The notes under the pieces are model-generated. The model saw only the letters and a list, made by a program, of their open reading frames with translations, was not told the DNA's origin and made no database searches. Shown here piece by piece: positions 10,504 to 22,465 of a DNA stretch of 64,000 bases. How positions within the stretch are numbered: position 1 is the stretch's first letter; each line of letters starts with the position of its first letter. The position numbers and the translations under genes were made by a program. Source of the DNA: Physella acuta (lineage: Eukaryota > Mollusca > Gastropoda > Physidae); contig NW_026731930.1 of NCBI RefSeq assembly GCF_028476545.1, positions 124,001 through 188,000 of the forward strand, given 5' to 3'.

Positions 10504-10712
10504 CAGGGGTCGGCAACCTGCGGCTCGCGAGCCGCATGCGGCTCTTTTGATATCAAGATGCGGCTCTCCAGCTCCTTGAACAAATACTAATAATCTTAAT
10601 AAAAAAATAAAATATTTGAAATAAAAAAAAATGTTAGTGGCTCTTTAAAACCAGGGAAATGTTGAAAATTGTAACTTTTGGCTCTTCCGCTTCAAAAGGT
10701 TGCCGGCCCCTG
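10504..10712. mobile_element. Short hAT-type MITE, CAGGGGTCGGCAACC family
   Basis: A 209-bp element with perfect 10-base ends CAGGGGTCGG / CCGGCCCCTG and near-perfect inverted repeats (CAGGGGTCGGCAACC against CAGGGGCCGGCAACC). The interior is AT-rich. The ends fit the hAT superfamily. No 8-bp TSD is visible, so one flank may have changed. Confidence 0.75.
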
Positions 10713-10760
10713 GCCTATGGATATGTATTATCCTCTGTCGAATTCTTTTTTTCCAAAAAA

Positions 10761-10765
<5 letters not shown>

Positions 10766-10798
<33 letters not shown>
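10766..10798 (+). repeat. Poly(A) tract of about 33 bases
   Basis: Uninterrupted A run following an AT-rich segment, just upstream of the LINE reverse transcriptase fragment. A similar A-rich tract (49250-49316) precedes the related fragment at 49.3 kb. Confidence 0.95.
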
Positions 10799-10799
<1 letters not shown>

Positions 10800-10800
<1 letters not shown>

Positions 10801-11425
10801 GAGCCCTATTCGTGTAGCGGTGCCATAAAAAATTTAACACATCTGTTATAACATTTCTTCGGCAATCCCAGACTGACCCTAATTTAACCCACATTTATAG
10901 ACCTACTTATATTTTAAACATCCTACTATACAAGTATACCAAAATCCTAGATTTCCAAATTAGAACCATTCACACACAAGTTGATTCATGTTGACCAACA
11001 ATGCAATATCACAGGGAGGAAAATACACATTCACAATCACCTAATCAGAGATATTATTCAGTATGCACACGATAAAAACACCCCAGTATGCTTAGACCAG
11101 GAGAAAACTTCCCACCGAGTAGCGCACACATATCTTCACTTAATTTTCAAAGAAAACAATTTGGATAAAAATACTATTTTACAACACACACAGCCACTCA
11201 CTGATAGAAATAAAATTAATTAGACAATCCCCCCCACCACCTCACATCCCTTTACATACTAGCATTAGAACTCATCTTAGAAAGCATTAGGTACAATAAA
11301 TAAATCAGAGCAATAGACATACCAAACGTATCGAACACAACAATTTTAGTCTAGACAGACGTTACAGCTTTTACTCTCCAAACAAAAACAATCCATGTCC
11401 TTAATATTCTCCTGTCATTAAAATG
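10800..11425 (+). pseudogene. LINE reverse transcriptase fragment (L1/Tx1-like palm), degenerate
   Basis: Reading through several frames gives a recognisable non-LTR reverse transcriptase core. TDPNLTHIYRPTYILN (about 10870-10920) corresponds to the NYRPISLLN motif. IHVDQQCNITGRKIHIHN and HLIRDIIQYAHDKNTP (10983-11080) correspond to the HPDQ..GR..HDNL..IRDII region. CLDQEKTSHRVAHTYLHLIF (11089-11148) matches SLDQEKAFDRVDH of block A, which carries the catalytic Asp. LYILALELILESIRYNK (about 11250-11300) matches the block after the GDPLSP motif. ILV-TDVTAFTL (about 11343-11380) sits where YADD should be, with the YADD itself degraded. The longest open piece is 10981-11223. Both frameshifts and stops are present, so it is dead. 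Its closest look is to L1/Tx1-clade polymerases, and the clade call is tentative. Confidence 0.75.
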
Positions 11426-12275
11426 TCAGTGGCTTCACACGTTGTGTCTGTGTCTTGTAGATCTTGTTTGATTATGTACATTTGGTTTTAGCGTCTCAAA
11501 ATACCAATTAATGTTATCATTTGTTTTAATATTTGAATCATTAGGGGTAGGCGAAGGTTTAAAAAAAAAACAACTTTTTTTAATACTCGTTAGAAAACAT
11601 ATTTTTACAGCTTTTTAAAGGTACATCTGCATATGCATTTCCACTAAAAAAATTGAAGAGAAAATCCTGGTAACTATGACAACGACGGTCATCTTGAAAA
11701 ATTAACCCCTTCGTAGGTTTTCCACCATTTATCAAATATCATATTTTAAGCCCAATAAAAAATGAATTCACAATCATCTTCAATATTTTGGCGTACTCAG
11801 CTTAAAATTTGTTGTTGTACATTGTTTAACTCCTGCGTTTTTCTTTCTTTGATTTATCAACTTCTGGTGGGGTTGAAGTGAAATTTTTGCCTCTACGAAA
11901 ATATTGTGATCTTCATTTCTATCAAGATCTATTGTCAATTTTCCATAAACACAGTCAATAACTTTAATTTGAAACTGTGTTTTCAGAAGCCACTAGTTGA
12001 AAATAATATCTTGATCCAGTCTGTTTTTTTAATTAACTTAAGGACGTTTAGTTGCTCATGTTTTTGGCAAGTCTAGTTCTGTTGGTGATAATGAAAAAAA
12101 CATAACATGTTTTGATATAAGATTATATTTCTGTTTTCTATGTAACAAGTACAGTTATACATTAACATTTGTCAAAAGAAAGTTAGATAAAAACACGGCC
12201 ACAAACACAATACTTAGAGTTTTTAAACAGCTAGGAGAACGTTGCAGTTGATGCTCTCTAAAATGCATCATTTTC
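11426..12275. other. AT-rich stretch, nothing recognised
   Basis: No supported coding sequence, terminal repeat or satellite. It may be further decayed repeat. Confidence 0.4.
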
Positions 12276-12279
12276 ATAT

Positions 12280-12480
12280 TCACCTTCCTACATCATATAC
12301 AGATCAGAGCCAACAGAGGGGGGAAGTGATCAACAAAGTATTTTTAACCCCCACCTTTCACGTGCTAATCTCGTAGTTTTTGATGCAAGCAACATGGCTG
12401 GGTTTCCAAGTATTTTAAAACTTCTATTTTATAAAATCATGAAAGCGAGTTGACCGAGAGGATGTTGTTAATGTGACAGG
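12280..12480 (+). repeat. R11 dispersed repeat copy
   Basis: GGGGGGAAGTGATCAACAAA, TTTCACGTGCTAATCTCGTA and GAAAGCGAGTTGACCGAGAG align in order with 9590-9745 and 45670-45790. Non-coding. Confidence 0.55.
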
Positions 12481-12689
12481 ACTTTAATATGTGCATTTTG
12501 AAATTAGTAAGAGAATTTAATACACATGGGAATGTAAGGCGTCATCCATATATGCAGTCCACACGGGTGGGGGGGGGTCTGAAAAAATAGACTTTTGCGA
12601 ATTAAGTGGACTTTTGTGGGGAGGTTGTCCAAAATAATTTTAAAATATGTTTGACCTCATATATGGATGACCTCTAGCGAGATTTACGT

Positions 12690-14580
12690 ACCTAGAGGCG
12701 TTATTTATTTTATCATTTCATACCTCATATTTTAAATCGTGTGTTCCGTGTTTTACGTCATGTTTTTGTGTCCTTTTCTACGGATAAAAGTTATGTTATA
12801 ACAGTACTTGTTACATACATTCCCGACGTAAAAAATCGAGCAAGAGAACAAGTCAAATGTTGCTTTTAAAAGTATTAGAAAAAAAATTCAACTGATACAT
12901 ATAACCATACAAACAACCGTTAATGTATAGGATTTTATTGCATGTCTTTAAAAATTTTAAATACAAATATAAGGCTTTCAATTTTTGAAATTACAATAAA
13001 GTTTTAATAATTAATCGAAGTAAAACTAAACATTTTGAAGGATTTTGTATACAATTATTATATTCTATAAAACGTTATACTCTGCTTTTTAAATTAAAAG
13101 GAGCTTAATTACACAATTTTGTATATTTTACCCGGCTTGCTATTTGTAACAGATTTGCATTGTCTCCCTTGAAAACATGAATATTGCATTTAACAGAGGG
13201 AGGTAACTACTCTTGGTAAATCAACCTGTTCTTTGGTAAAATCAAAACTATAATAAAATGTAAAATCAACTAAAATTATGATAAAAGCAAGTGCTCACAT
13301 AAGAAAAGTAAATGGCTGTGAGACATTGAGAAAAAAACATGCGACAGTCGTGGGGTTAGAACTGTAGGATCTCTTTCATCATTTTTTTTTTCTCACTGTC
13401 TACTGTTTCCTTCAGAAAATGTTCACAAACTGTGGCTGTTACGGGTGATTTAAATATAGAAAATTAACAATCCCAATAATAGACAGATTGTACCTATATG
13501 GTATAACATATACAGAGAGTCCGACAAAAAAAAAGACAACGACAAATGTACAAAGCTAAAGGGGAAAAAAGTAAACAAAAACTAGAAAAACCTGCAATTC
13601 TGCTAGTTTCGCCAGGGTAGCACAATGGAATACACCCATTATACCCTAAATTATATTTATATCAACCAACAGAACAATTTCCACCAACTACATCAAACAA
13701 ACAAACAAAAATATTAGATCGTTAGATTTAAAAACAACAAGCAAACGACACTTAAATATATATATATATATATATATTTATTACGAGGTGTTATTATTGT
13801 CATGGCAACTATGAAAACATTTCTCTGATGGTATCTAGGATTGTTGTCTGCCACCTCACTTCTTGTAGTCTTTGTTTAGTTATTCTCTCCCTGTATTTTA
13901 CATGGTTATTTAAAAACGAAATTATGTATGTAGTGCGTCAATTGTTTTAAGGCTTGCAATAAAGGTTTAAACTGTGTTTGATATGCCCTAATATGAGGTT
14001 TCTATTGTAATGTTATTTATTGACAATAATTAAAATATCCCATGTATTAGCTGATCAGTAAGGCTCCATAAACAACAACATTTAACACGTTTTGTTTATG
14101 TTTACAGACTGCTGATAATGTCATAATTAAACGGTTTTAAATACAATACCTGGCAAATACAACTTAATGATTATGTATCAGCGTCTTTAAGACTGATATT
14201 TACTACTCATTAGATGCATCGTTTGACTTATAGTTGTGAACTAGGCAGGATCTAGCAAGCCAAATTAGTTGTGCGGGTGTTAACGTGTACACTTTATTTT
14301 ACACGATGTTTTATTTTCTGCTGATCAGCATTTCATAACTTGTGACTTCGACACAACCCCCCCCCCCACCCCCCTTCCGCCCAGTGAAAGCAGCCGTTTA
14401 CAGACGGCAATGAAAAGATCTAGCAGAAATTGTTATCTCCTCTTAGTTTCAAATCGTGTAATACTAAATTATCTGCCCCTTATAGTCGTCATTAGTTCAA
14501 CCCGGCTCTATAAATGTAAACATTCGTGAACCATAGCTCACCAGACTGGTGGGGGTGGTAGCGATATGTGAGTTTGTGAG
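12690..14580 (+). repeat. R5 long dispersed repeat, copy 1
   Basis: A stretch of about 1.9 kb aligning in order with 42000-43500. Shared landmarks include ACGGATAAAAGTTAT, CAGTACTTGTTACATACATT, AGATTTGCATTGTCTCCCTT, GGTAAAATCAAAACTATAAT, GACAGTCGTGGGGTTAGAAC and, near the end, CGTGAACCATAGCTCACCAG. No open frame or terminal repeat was recognised. The unit contains CA-rich, AT and poly-C tracts, and the two copies differ by many indels. Confidence 0.65.
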
Positions 14581-14869
14581 TTGACAACCTTTATAGTCTA
14601 ATGTAGTAGAACTAACAAGGTTAACTATACATTATGTTATGACTGTTTGATGTCTAAATCATTTAAACATGATTCAAAGTAAATATTGAATAACACAATT
14701 AAATAGTCGAGTCTATATCTATATAAAACCAAAGGGTGAAAAACATTGTAAACTATATACAGGTAAACTGCTTGCCTTTATAATACAATTTATATTAATA
14801 CGAGTTAACTAACCGTGTAAGTACACATTGACGCTATGTGCAATATCATCTTGATGATAGCACACTAAG

Positions 14870-15190
14870 TTGTATATTGCGCTACATCTCACCAGCTCCA
14901 AAAGTGACGTCTACGTATCTTACATGGTTACACATTTTCTATTTTAATTTATTTTAATTTTGTCTAAATGATTAGGAACACTGTCGGCCACACGATGTTA
15001 TTTTAGTTTACCAATACATATAATACATTATTATCGATTACTTTTTTTGGAGTGTTTGCAAGTGACGTAATCAACTATTTAATAGTCATAAAAGGTTTGG
15101 TAAATGCTTTGGAAAAAATAAATAAAACGAAACAGACATAAATTGTGTGTTATAACATATTTAAATTGTATTTACAGTGTTATAATAATG
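14870..15190 (+). repeat. R2 dispersed repeat, partial copy
   Basis: GCGCTACATCTCACCAGCTC, AAAAGTGACG, CTACGTATCTTACATGGTTA and TTTTCTATTTTAATTTATT match the R2 core. The later part is eroded. Confidence 0.6.
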
Positions 15191-16500
15191 ATACAAATGT
15201 AGACATGCGTTTAGTTTTTGTTTAAAACATATCTGTATTTGCTAAATTAAAAACTACAGTTTTCTTTTGTACATATATGAATGACGAGTGAGAATTGTCT
15301 TTTTCGTGTTTGGTCCCTTTTCATTAAAAAGACAATACATATTAAATGTTTCTTTATATTTAAGAAAAAGAAAGTCTCCCGATACATTATTTATATAAAA
15401 ATATACTTTGATCAGTGTCCGCCCACCCCTTAAAAAGTCTGAAAGAAACACTCTACATACATACCACTTTTAAGATTAAATAAATACATTAGGTAGTAAT
15501 GCAGGTATCATTATCATTGAGTATTAATAACGTCGTTATTTTTGTTCATTAGATGTCTATTTACTCTAGAATCAAAAAACTCATTTTCCTTTTCGTGTAG
15601 CTTTGAAAGAAACGCTGTGGTGAAGGAGAAATAAAAGTCAACGTCAGTCGGACGTGACAACTCACATCACCAGATAGGCCGAACTCGTGAGACGATGGGT
15701 GACTGTGACAGACCTGTACTACAGACACGGACACGATCTTAGGAACCATGTAGCGACAGTTTAAACTTTAAAGACTGGTCTAAGGGAGGCAATAACTAAA
15801 ATATATACGCTTTACACTAGGTTAGGTCACTGCCCTTGTTTCCTCGGTAGCAACACAAAACGGACTAGACATAGTTGTAAATTGGGATTAAAACGTTCAA
15901 TTAAATAGTCATTATTGAATACATATTGATCAATAGTAAAACATATAATTTGACCAATAATGAAAGTTGTAACTGTTATGCTAACTTAAATGTTAGCCAT
16001 ATTTTATTTAACTTTAAACATTCGTTTGGTCTGTAACGACAACAGATGTGACAGTGACATAATATTTTAAGGGGACTGTTTAAAAAAAAAGTGTTTATAT
16101 TGATGTAGATTATTCATCGAGTAAATGTTACCTTTTCAAAAAAAAAAAATCAAACGGCTAATGTTTACATGTATCGTGCTGTTGCCCATGTGCCTTGTGT
16201 TGTCTTAACATTAATTAGACTACATGTTGTTGTTTCTCTCTACACCAAATGTTCAGACACATTATAGTGCTGCTTTGCAAGGAAAACTTTTTTTTTTTCA
16301 TATTAGAAAAATAAATTGTGTCGTTGTGCATTATTGGCAACTTATTTGATATAGATATATTGTAATAGGGAAAGTTTACAAGCTATGATTGGAATGATTC
16401 TAATAGTGCTTTCATAATTTCTAGTATGTGAGTAGAAATGTAAAATTAATCTTTGGTTGGTTGAGTGCTGTAGGTTTGACTCGTTTCAGTATATTTGGAT
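15191..16500. other. AT-rich stretch with one MITE remnant
   Basis: 15400-15455 (ATATACTTTGATCAGTGTCC, AAAGTCTGAAAGAAACACT) is the 3' end of a CAGTGTTTCTTCC-family element. Otherwise there are only short frames at 15254-15451 and 15561-15749 with no recognisable domain. Confidence 0.4.
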
Positions 16501-16950
16501 GAGTTGTTTTGGCTGCTTTCTTCTTGTGTAGTCAAACTGTCATATTTTGTATATATTGTAATTTTAAAGCAGAACAGGACAATAGTACAAAAAATATATT
16601 ATACCATATTTTTTTTTCCATCTGTGAAATCGATTCGTTAATGAATAGTGTGTTCTGGTCAGCAACGCAGCGACCCATTCCTTCACACGGGGCGACCTTC
16701 CAATTTCTTAAAACCCCTGCCCCTTCACGTGATATGTAAATATCGTTATCAACATGACGTGTCAGTTTTAATTTTGTGTTACACAATTGATATGGAAAAC
16801 AATTCAATATTTCCGAATAGCCAAATGTCTGTCTATTTTCTTAATTTTGACTGTATGTCATATCAACTCTAGTTGGCGCACCCACAGGGGCGGCGCCCGA
16901 AGTATCGCCCAACCTACCCTCCCCTAGCCACGCCAATATGTCAGGTCAGA
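16501..16950. other. Short uncharacterised frames and a possible MITE end
   Basis: Opposed frames at 16509-16739 and 16532-16807 carry no known motif. 16885-16935 reads CACAGGGGCGGCGCCCGAAG..CCCCTAGCCACGCC, which looks like a degraded DNA-transposon end. No TSD found. Confidence 0.3.
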
Positions 16951-17660
16951 ACTATGTATAAGGGCTATTGCTTTTATTAAAAAAATGTGTTTCACATACA
17001 TATTCTACGTCTCAGAAATATTGCTCGACAAATCAGAACTACGTTCTCATATGTCAAAAAATATTGCAATACATATTTAAGTGTATCTGTTTTATGTTAG
17101 TCCTATTATTCACACTGACATATAACGTGAAATATACGTTTATCCAATTGTTGCATGAACGTAATGGTCTATTTAGATTAATATTACATTTTACGTAACG
17201 GTAACAGTATATACACACTATAAACAAAATAATAGTACTTAAATATTGACAATTAGTATTTCAAGTTTCCTTTCTATTCCTTTTCAATATTGATGTTAAG
17301 GAAAACAACCGATAGCTAAATTACTATGCCTATTTGATAATATTAAGATTTTTACAATAGCTAGTTTTGGTTTTAACGTTAAAAGAAAAAAATGATAAAC
17401 TTTGGTTTAACACGATAGAATGACATTTTACACTAGTCTATAGATTATTATTTGAAAACAGAAAAAAAAAAAAACTGTTCTCTGACTTATATTACTCCAA
17501 CCTACGAATAACAAAATTACAGTATGTTCTGAAGCTTTTTTCGATCTAGATTAATCCAGATCAAAACATTATTCATTTAATATCATTGAAACTTACTTTT
17601 AGAACAGACAGCAACCTTTTGTTTTCAATCCTAACCCATTTTTGATGTCAACTAAAATAC
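16951..17660. other. AT-rich stretch, nothing recognised
   Basis: No supported gene, satellite or terminal repeat. Confidence 0.4.
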
Positions 17661-17879
17661 GTGTTTTCGCCATAAACAACCTTCTTTAGACAGTCAATGG
17701 GAAATGAATCTGGAAATACCACGAAACTCAAGAAAGTATTATTATCCTCCCCTACTTACTGAACACAATATAACTATTTTCAAATGACTGCTTATACACA
17801 GAATTTCGTTTAACATAAGTGGCTTTAAAAAGTATTATAATTAATATAGTGTTAATAAAAATATACAATACAGACTAGC

Positions 17880-18160
17880 TATTCATCTTGGCTGAAGACT
17901 TGAAATATGTGTACGAAGAACTGGAAATGATTGGACGAAAAGTGAGAATAGAACGATTTACTGCTTTCGATACAGCTACCATTGTAGTTAGTAATAACAT
18001 AACACAACACAGAGTGTAGACATATTTAGACCTTTATATCTAGCCATTGTCCGGATCCCCGATTCGAGTCTGTAGTACGTCTTTATTTCCAACCAGAGAA
18101 GAGATTCGGTGCAATCAGTCACTCGACTACTCCGACCACTACTTTAAATGACGGTTTCAA
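17880..18160 (+). mobile_element. Composite SINE-like repeat, tRNA-like head, U2 part eroded (copy E)
   Basis: Starts like 50395 (CATCTTGGCTGAAGACTTGA, AATATGTGTACGAAGAACTG). CCGGATCCCCGATTCGAGTC at 18050-18069 resembles a tRNA T-arm/B box. The U2 segment is reduced to GAGAAGAGATTCGGTGCA. CACTCGACTACTCCGACCA follows. Diverged and non-coding. Confidence 0.5.
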
Positions 18161-18450
18161 AAACTTAAGTAATGATTGTATCAACATAATGTCTGCCATA
18201 TTGAACACACACACACACAACTTTAAATTGAGCTACATTTGACCAGCTCCAAAAGTGACGCCTACGTATCTTATATGGTTACATATTTTCTGTTTTAGTT
18301 AATTGTAAATGTATTCATCAGATTCGTTACAATGTTGCCCATATTTTTTAAAAATGTTTTTTTTTTTTCCGATGTAGTAATGTATTTACCAATATTTTTT
18401 TTTTCTTCTTTGGATATTATGCAAGGGAATTAATCACCTATTTAAAATAC
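18161..18450 (+). repeat. R2 dispersed repeat copy
   Basis: GTATCAACATAATGTCTGCC, GAGCTACATTTGACCAGCTC, AAAAGTGACGCCTACGTATC and TTTTCTGTTTTAGTTAATT match the R2 core directly after the U2-type composite, as in copies at 9991 and 57600. Confidence 0.7.
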
Positions 18451-18479
18451 CATCTTTTTAAAGAAATAAAATATTTTAA

Positions 18480-18735
18480 ATATTTAGTCAAATTAATACA
18501 TGTTTGATATATTAAATACCATTAATATTCATTTAATTTAAACAAGATCTAAAATTGTAGATGTTTCATTGTTTTATGTTAAACTATTACTGTAATTGCA
18601 AACATAAAAACTGTAGCTATGTTTTTAACTAGTTTGAAAGACAAGCGAAGATATCGTTTGATTATTATTGACAAACTTGTTTTCATGGATTGGTGTAATT
18701 GCCCTATTCATTTCAAAGATAATCCTTATTCGTCT
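18480..18735 (+). repeat. R4 dispersed repeat, partial copy
   Basis: TTTGAAAGACAAGCGAAGAT at 18631-18650 and the preceding ATTGCAAACAT segment recur at 6495-6575, and the motif alone at 20722-20742. Related to 26835-26860. Confidence 0.45.
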
Positions 18736-18739
18736 ATCT

Positions 18740-19320
18740 CGTATATAGATCTAGATCTACGAAGTATAGAGAAAGTCTTGTTATCGTGCAAAAAAAATCG
18801 AGATGTTTACAAATCGCGACGTTTTACACCTCACTGATACGGACAAACATAATTTTTGCAATCTTGTCCGTATGTCTGTGGGCTTATGTGTGTGTGTCTG
18901 TGTGTGTGTGTGTAAACACGATAACTTGAGTACCGTTACAGTTAGGTTAAGGAAATGTCATATATAAGTATTTTATTAAAATCGGAGATACGCATCAACT
19001 TTTGAGCGATTTCCGATAACCGGAAGTGGTACTTTTTTCATTTTGAATTTTTCAAAAGCCTACTATTAAGAGTACTATTTCAAATAGATAAATGAAATTT
19101 CACACGTAAGTAAAATATCTAATCCTCTACCTTCTATTTGAGTAAGTTCCGTTGACCGGAAGTAGTAATTTAAGTTTTTTCCGATTTCTCAAAAAAACGC
19201 TTGTAAATTTATAAAGTACTAATAATATTTCGCACTATTATACACATTTCGTTTTGGCATTCGCTTGGTGCGCAATTCTTTTTCTATGAGATTCTATTCT
19301 ATTTTAAAAAGTTTAAGTGT
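18740..19320 (+). repeat. R9 dispersed repeat, plus orientation
   Basis: Landmarks are TACGAAGTATAGAGAAAGTC, a (GT)n tract, ACACGATAACTTGAGTACCG, TTTGAGCGATTTCCGATAAC, CCGGAAGTGGTACTTTTTTC and CACACGTAAGTA. The same landmarks run in reverse at 59690-60115, and part of them at 52990-53225. I remember this CGGAAGTGG sequence as widespread in invertebrate genomes but cannot name the element. Non-coding. Confidence 0.65.
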
Positions 19321-19469
19321 TTAAAATGGATTAAAAATCATAACTATATCACGAGTTCCCATCCTCTGTTGTTTTATATAAGAATATTCGAGAAAGTTTA
19401 GTGGAGATCACTCCCGTTTTATTTTATATTTGAATTTAGAACAAACACAAACAAAGAATTCTGTATATT

Positions 19470-19650
19470 GCCATCTTTTTCCATTGTAATGTGTATTGTC
19501 GTGCTCCTCTATTACCAGTAGAACTCATAACTGTATGCACATCATTTTTCGTTTACAACAGAGTACCAGCTATAAAAGAGATCCTCTATACATAACAACA
19601 TATCTGGAGAAGGGAGGGGTTAGAAACAGTTTGGGCGAGTATATATGTGA
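19470..19650 (+). repeat. Uninterrupted paralogue of the 6776-7617 insertion site
   Basis: TTGTAATGTGTA (19486), TTACCAGTAGAACTC, CTGTATGCACATCATTTTTC and ACATATCTGGAGA align with 6713-6775 joined to 7618-7695. No element lies between them. Confidence 0.7.
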
Positions 19651-19689
19651 TTTTTGTGTTGCCTCATTTTTACCAATTATAGAAAACGT

Positions 19690-20390
19690 TATCCAGTTAA
19701 GTTACACTTTTTAAAGATATCCGAATAAGTGTATTGAATATGTTATTCGGTTGTTTATGTTTCCTAATTCTTTCTTTCATGCTTAAAAAAAATATATATT
19801 AATCAATAAAATAATTTGTCTTGAAAAGAATCCAACAACTAGAATACATCATAGTTCAATGCACCAAGTCAACAATTACGGTTAAGTCTGATTGATGACG
19901 TAACTATTGACTGTAGGATTGAATGTAAGAACATACATGCCAACCCAAACGACCGTATTTTTAATTCGGACTTAAGTCCGTACAACAACACGAGTACACC
20001 CAACATTTATGGGCACCTCGTTCACGTTTGGGAAAGTAAAGGCGGTTGTTATTGCTGTATACTATATCATTTTGTATGACGATGTCACAGAAACAAGTGA
20101 ACTCTAATTTACTTCAACGTCAGATACGAAATAAACTTTACTATCGCATGTTGACAAAATATGTCATTTAAACACGCGATAAAAAAATGGGAAATGACTG
20201 AACATCTATGTGAACAAAATATTTCAACTGAACATCTATGTGAACACGATCCCTCAACTGAACATTTATTTTAAACAAAAACTCCTATACGGACTCATAT
20301 ATTACTAAAGTACAAATGAATTGTTCAGTTTTCGTGTTATGATATTTAGTTCAGTTGATTCTAGTATATAAAAAGTGTATTAGAGATGTA
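19690..20390 (+). repeat. R3 dispersed repeat copy, 3' part, carrying a SINE
   Basis: CACTTTTTAAAGATATCCGA, then AAGTCAACAATTACGG, TGATGACGTAACTATTGACT, the SINE, and CTATCGCATGTTGACAAAAT align with 44670-45180. The SINE-less paralogue is at 51430-51700. Confidence 0.6.
19925..20115 (+). mobile_element. tRNA-type SINE, diverged
   Basis: ACACCCAACATTTATGGGCA, CACGTTTGGGAAAGTAAAGG, CGGTTGTTATTGCTGTATAC and TCACAGAAACAAGTGAACTC follow the order of the SINE at 44934. The tRNA-like head (19940-19980) is strongly decayed. Confidence 0.6.
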
Positions 20391-20398
20391 TGTCAAGT

Positions 20399-20614
20399 CA
20401 GTGGCGTACCGAGGTCGGGTGTCACCCGGTGCGGCACTTAATGGTGTCACCCCCCCAGAGGCATAGCGACCCTTCCCGGGGACAAACTTTCAAGTTTTCG
20501 ATTTGCACACCCCCCTCAAACTTTCGATTTGCACCCCCCCCCCTCAAGTTTTTCTCTATATATTTTACTATTTTTTGCCTTTGTGTCACCCCCCTAAATG
20601 GTGTCACCCGGTGC
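20399..20614 (+). mobile_element. CAGTGGCGTAGC-family MITE, 3'-truncated
   Basis: Starts CAGTGGCGTACCGAGGTCGG and tracks the copy at 60162, including CACCCGGTGCGGCACTTAAT and two TTTCGATTTGCAC units. It stops at CACCCGGTGC and passes straight into sequence that also occurs at 35314. The last ~37 bp including the right inverted repeat are missing. Confidence 0.8.
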
Positions 20615-20760
20615 TTTTCTTTATAGTAATTTAAATAGTGTATAATTTATTTTCTACTTTTTAGTGCATCATTACATAAAAGCTTGTTATTAAAACGTTT
20701 TTTATGAATTTTTTTTTACTTATTTGAAAGACAAGCGAAGATATCGATCAATGAAAATTA
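20615..20760 (+). repeat. Short dispersed repeat shared with 35314-35410
   Basis: TTTTCTTTATAGTAATTTAA, TTATTTTCTACTTTTTAGTG and CTTGTTATTAAAACG recur at 35314-35400. An R4 motif (TTGAAAGACAAGCGAAGA) follows at 20722. Confidence 0.6.
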
Positions 20761-22460
20761 TGACGTGACTTACTGTCTTTTGGTGTAAAATCCCAATTTT
20801 GCTTCTTTTAAATTATCAACATTTAATTTTATTGCCTAGAATAAGTTAAATAGTTGTAGATGTAGTGACTAGATAGTAATTTTAAAGATACACTTTTTTC
20901 AATTATTTGAAAAATCCCCAGATTTTTAGAAATATATTTAGTTTTGGTTTAATCGACAATGTTAAAGTCAACTTCAGTGATGACTCCATTAATTAGAGAC
21001 AGAGACTATTTCACAGTCTCCTATTTATTATCTCTGCTAGTGTAACCATGTCTTCTTTTCAACTTTCAAAATCATTGTTAGGTAGGTTGTATATATGTAA
21101 ATATATTACACAGTAACACAGTCAATCATATGTTAACATAGTACACATTAAAAATTAGCGTGTTCCGTGAATGATTACTTTACACATATTTTCAAATGCT
21201 AAATAAATAATGTATGCGTTTAGTTATATAAACCATGTAAACAGTCGATACATTGTTTAAAAACAAACGAAACAAGAACGGTAAAATAGTTGTTCAAAAC
21301 GTCTTTTGTTTTTATTTATAAGATAGGTGAGTGTGTGTGTGGAGGGGGAGGGGTGATTGTTAATTATGTGACGTTAGAGACCTGTTCGTAAAGTTTAAAT
21401 TAAAGTCACGTTTTACAGTAACAAAGAGAAACTGATTTTAACCGTTAACATCGATAACCTGAATGTAATCAAGTGTCCGTAGATGGCTGTTAAGGATAAG
21501 GGTGTCAACTTTTGGTTTTCAATTACAAACATCTAAATACATTCATTGTTGTTTATAAAATGTGTGTATGTTGCTCTTATCGCACTCTGACTTACACCAA
21601 AAAACATAAGGTTAGATATCGGTCTCATTAACCATTATGCGACTTCGATTCCTTGTTAAGGGAACAAGATACCCATGTTTTCGATAAAATTTTAATTTTG
21701 CTCCCCAAAATTTGTATTTCTTAATTCGATACTAATACCTTTTATCTATCTAACTCGAACATTTCAGACTTCTACAGCTTACGGTTATCCGTTTATTGCG
21801 ATGTGAAACATGGTACCCCCGGCAAGTTTTCACACTACTACGCGGACAGCGGCTATCTTCGAGCGGGTATTACATGTATTTATGGCCCGCGAGGCACCAT
21901 AAACTTTACAGCAATCTAAGGGCCAAGCACTCGTGTACCCGCTGGTGTAGTGACCTTTTCTTTTGTTCTAAAAATAAGTGGGATAGAAGTTGTTTTCTAC
22001 AAAGTAAAATTTTATATCAAACTCCATATAAGGGCATGCGCGTAAAAGTTATGAAGGGGAAGAGATTCATTGATTCGCTTGACCAATCATATTATAGTAC
22101 AGTAAATCAAAATAATTCACGATATGCTGCAACTAACCACGTGTGCTAGGCAGCCATCTTGTTTCTAGATAAACAAAACAATAGCTTGTCTCGTTTGTTT
22201 ACCTCATTTGCGTATACTCTTCTATTTGTTGTTTTAAAGTTATAGAACAACATTAAGTTTAATAATTGAAACTTTGCTTAGAAATGCACTGTTGATTATC
22301 ACTGGAACAATATTAAACACTGTTTCGTACGCTTTATACTAAGCTGATACAATGCGTCATGGATATGACTATCAGTTTGAAGAATGTACTGTCCATCCCC
22401 TTTACCCCCTTCATTCCCTTCTCGCCATTCAACCAACGGCCGGTTTATAATCTTGTTACG
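20761..22460. other. Long stretch without recognised element; GC-richer patch at 21790-21965
   Basis: 20930-21060 resembles 7980-8150. A patch at 21790-21965 has balanced GC and an open frame of 117 codons (21796-22149). Its translation matches no family I know, and it has three or more Cys without a regular pattern. I do not call it a gene. Confidence 0.3.
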
Positions 22461-22465
22461 GCATA

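Noticed and set aside
21796-22149. 117-codon plus frame as a gene
   Set aside because: Balanced GC made it worth a look, but there is no recognised motif, no convincing splice site and no conservation evidence.
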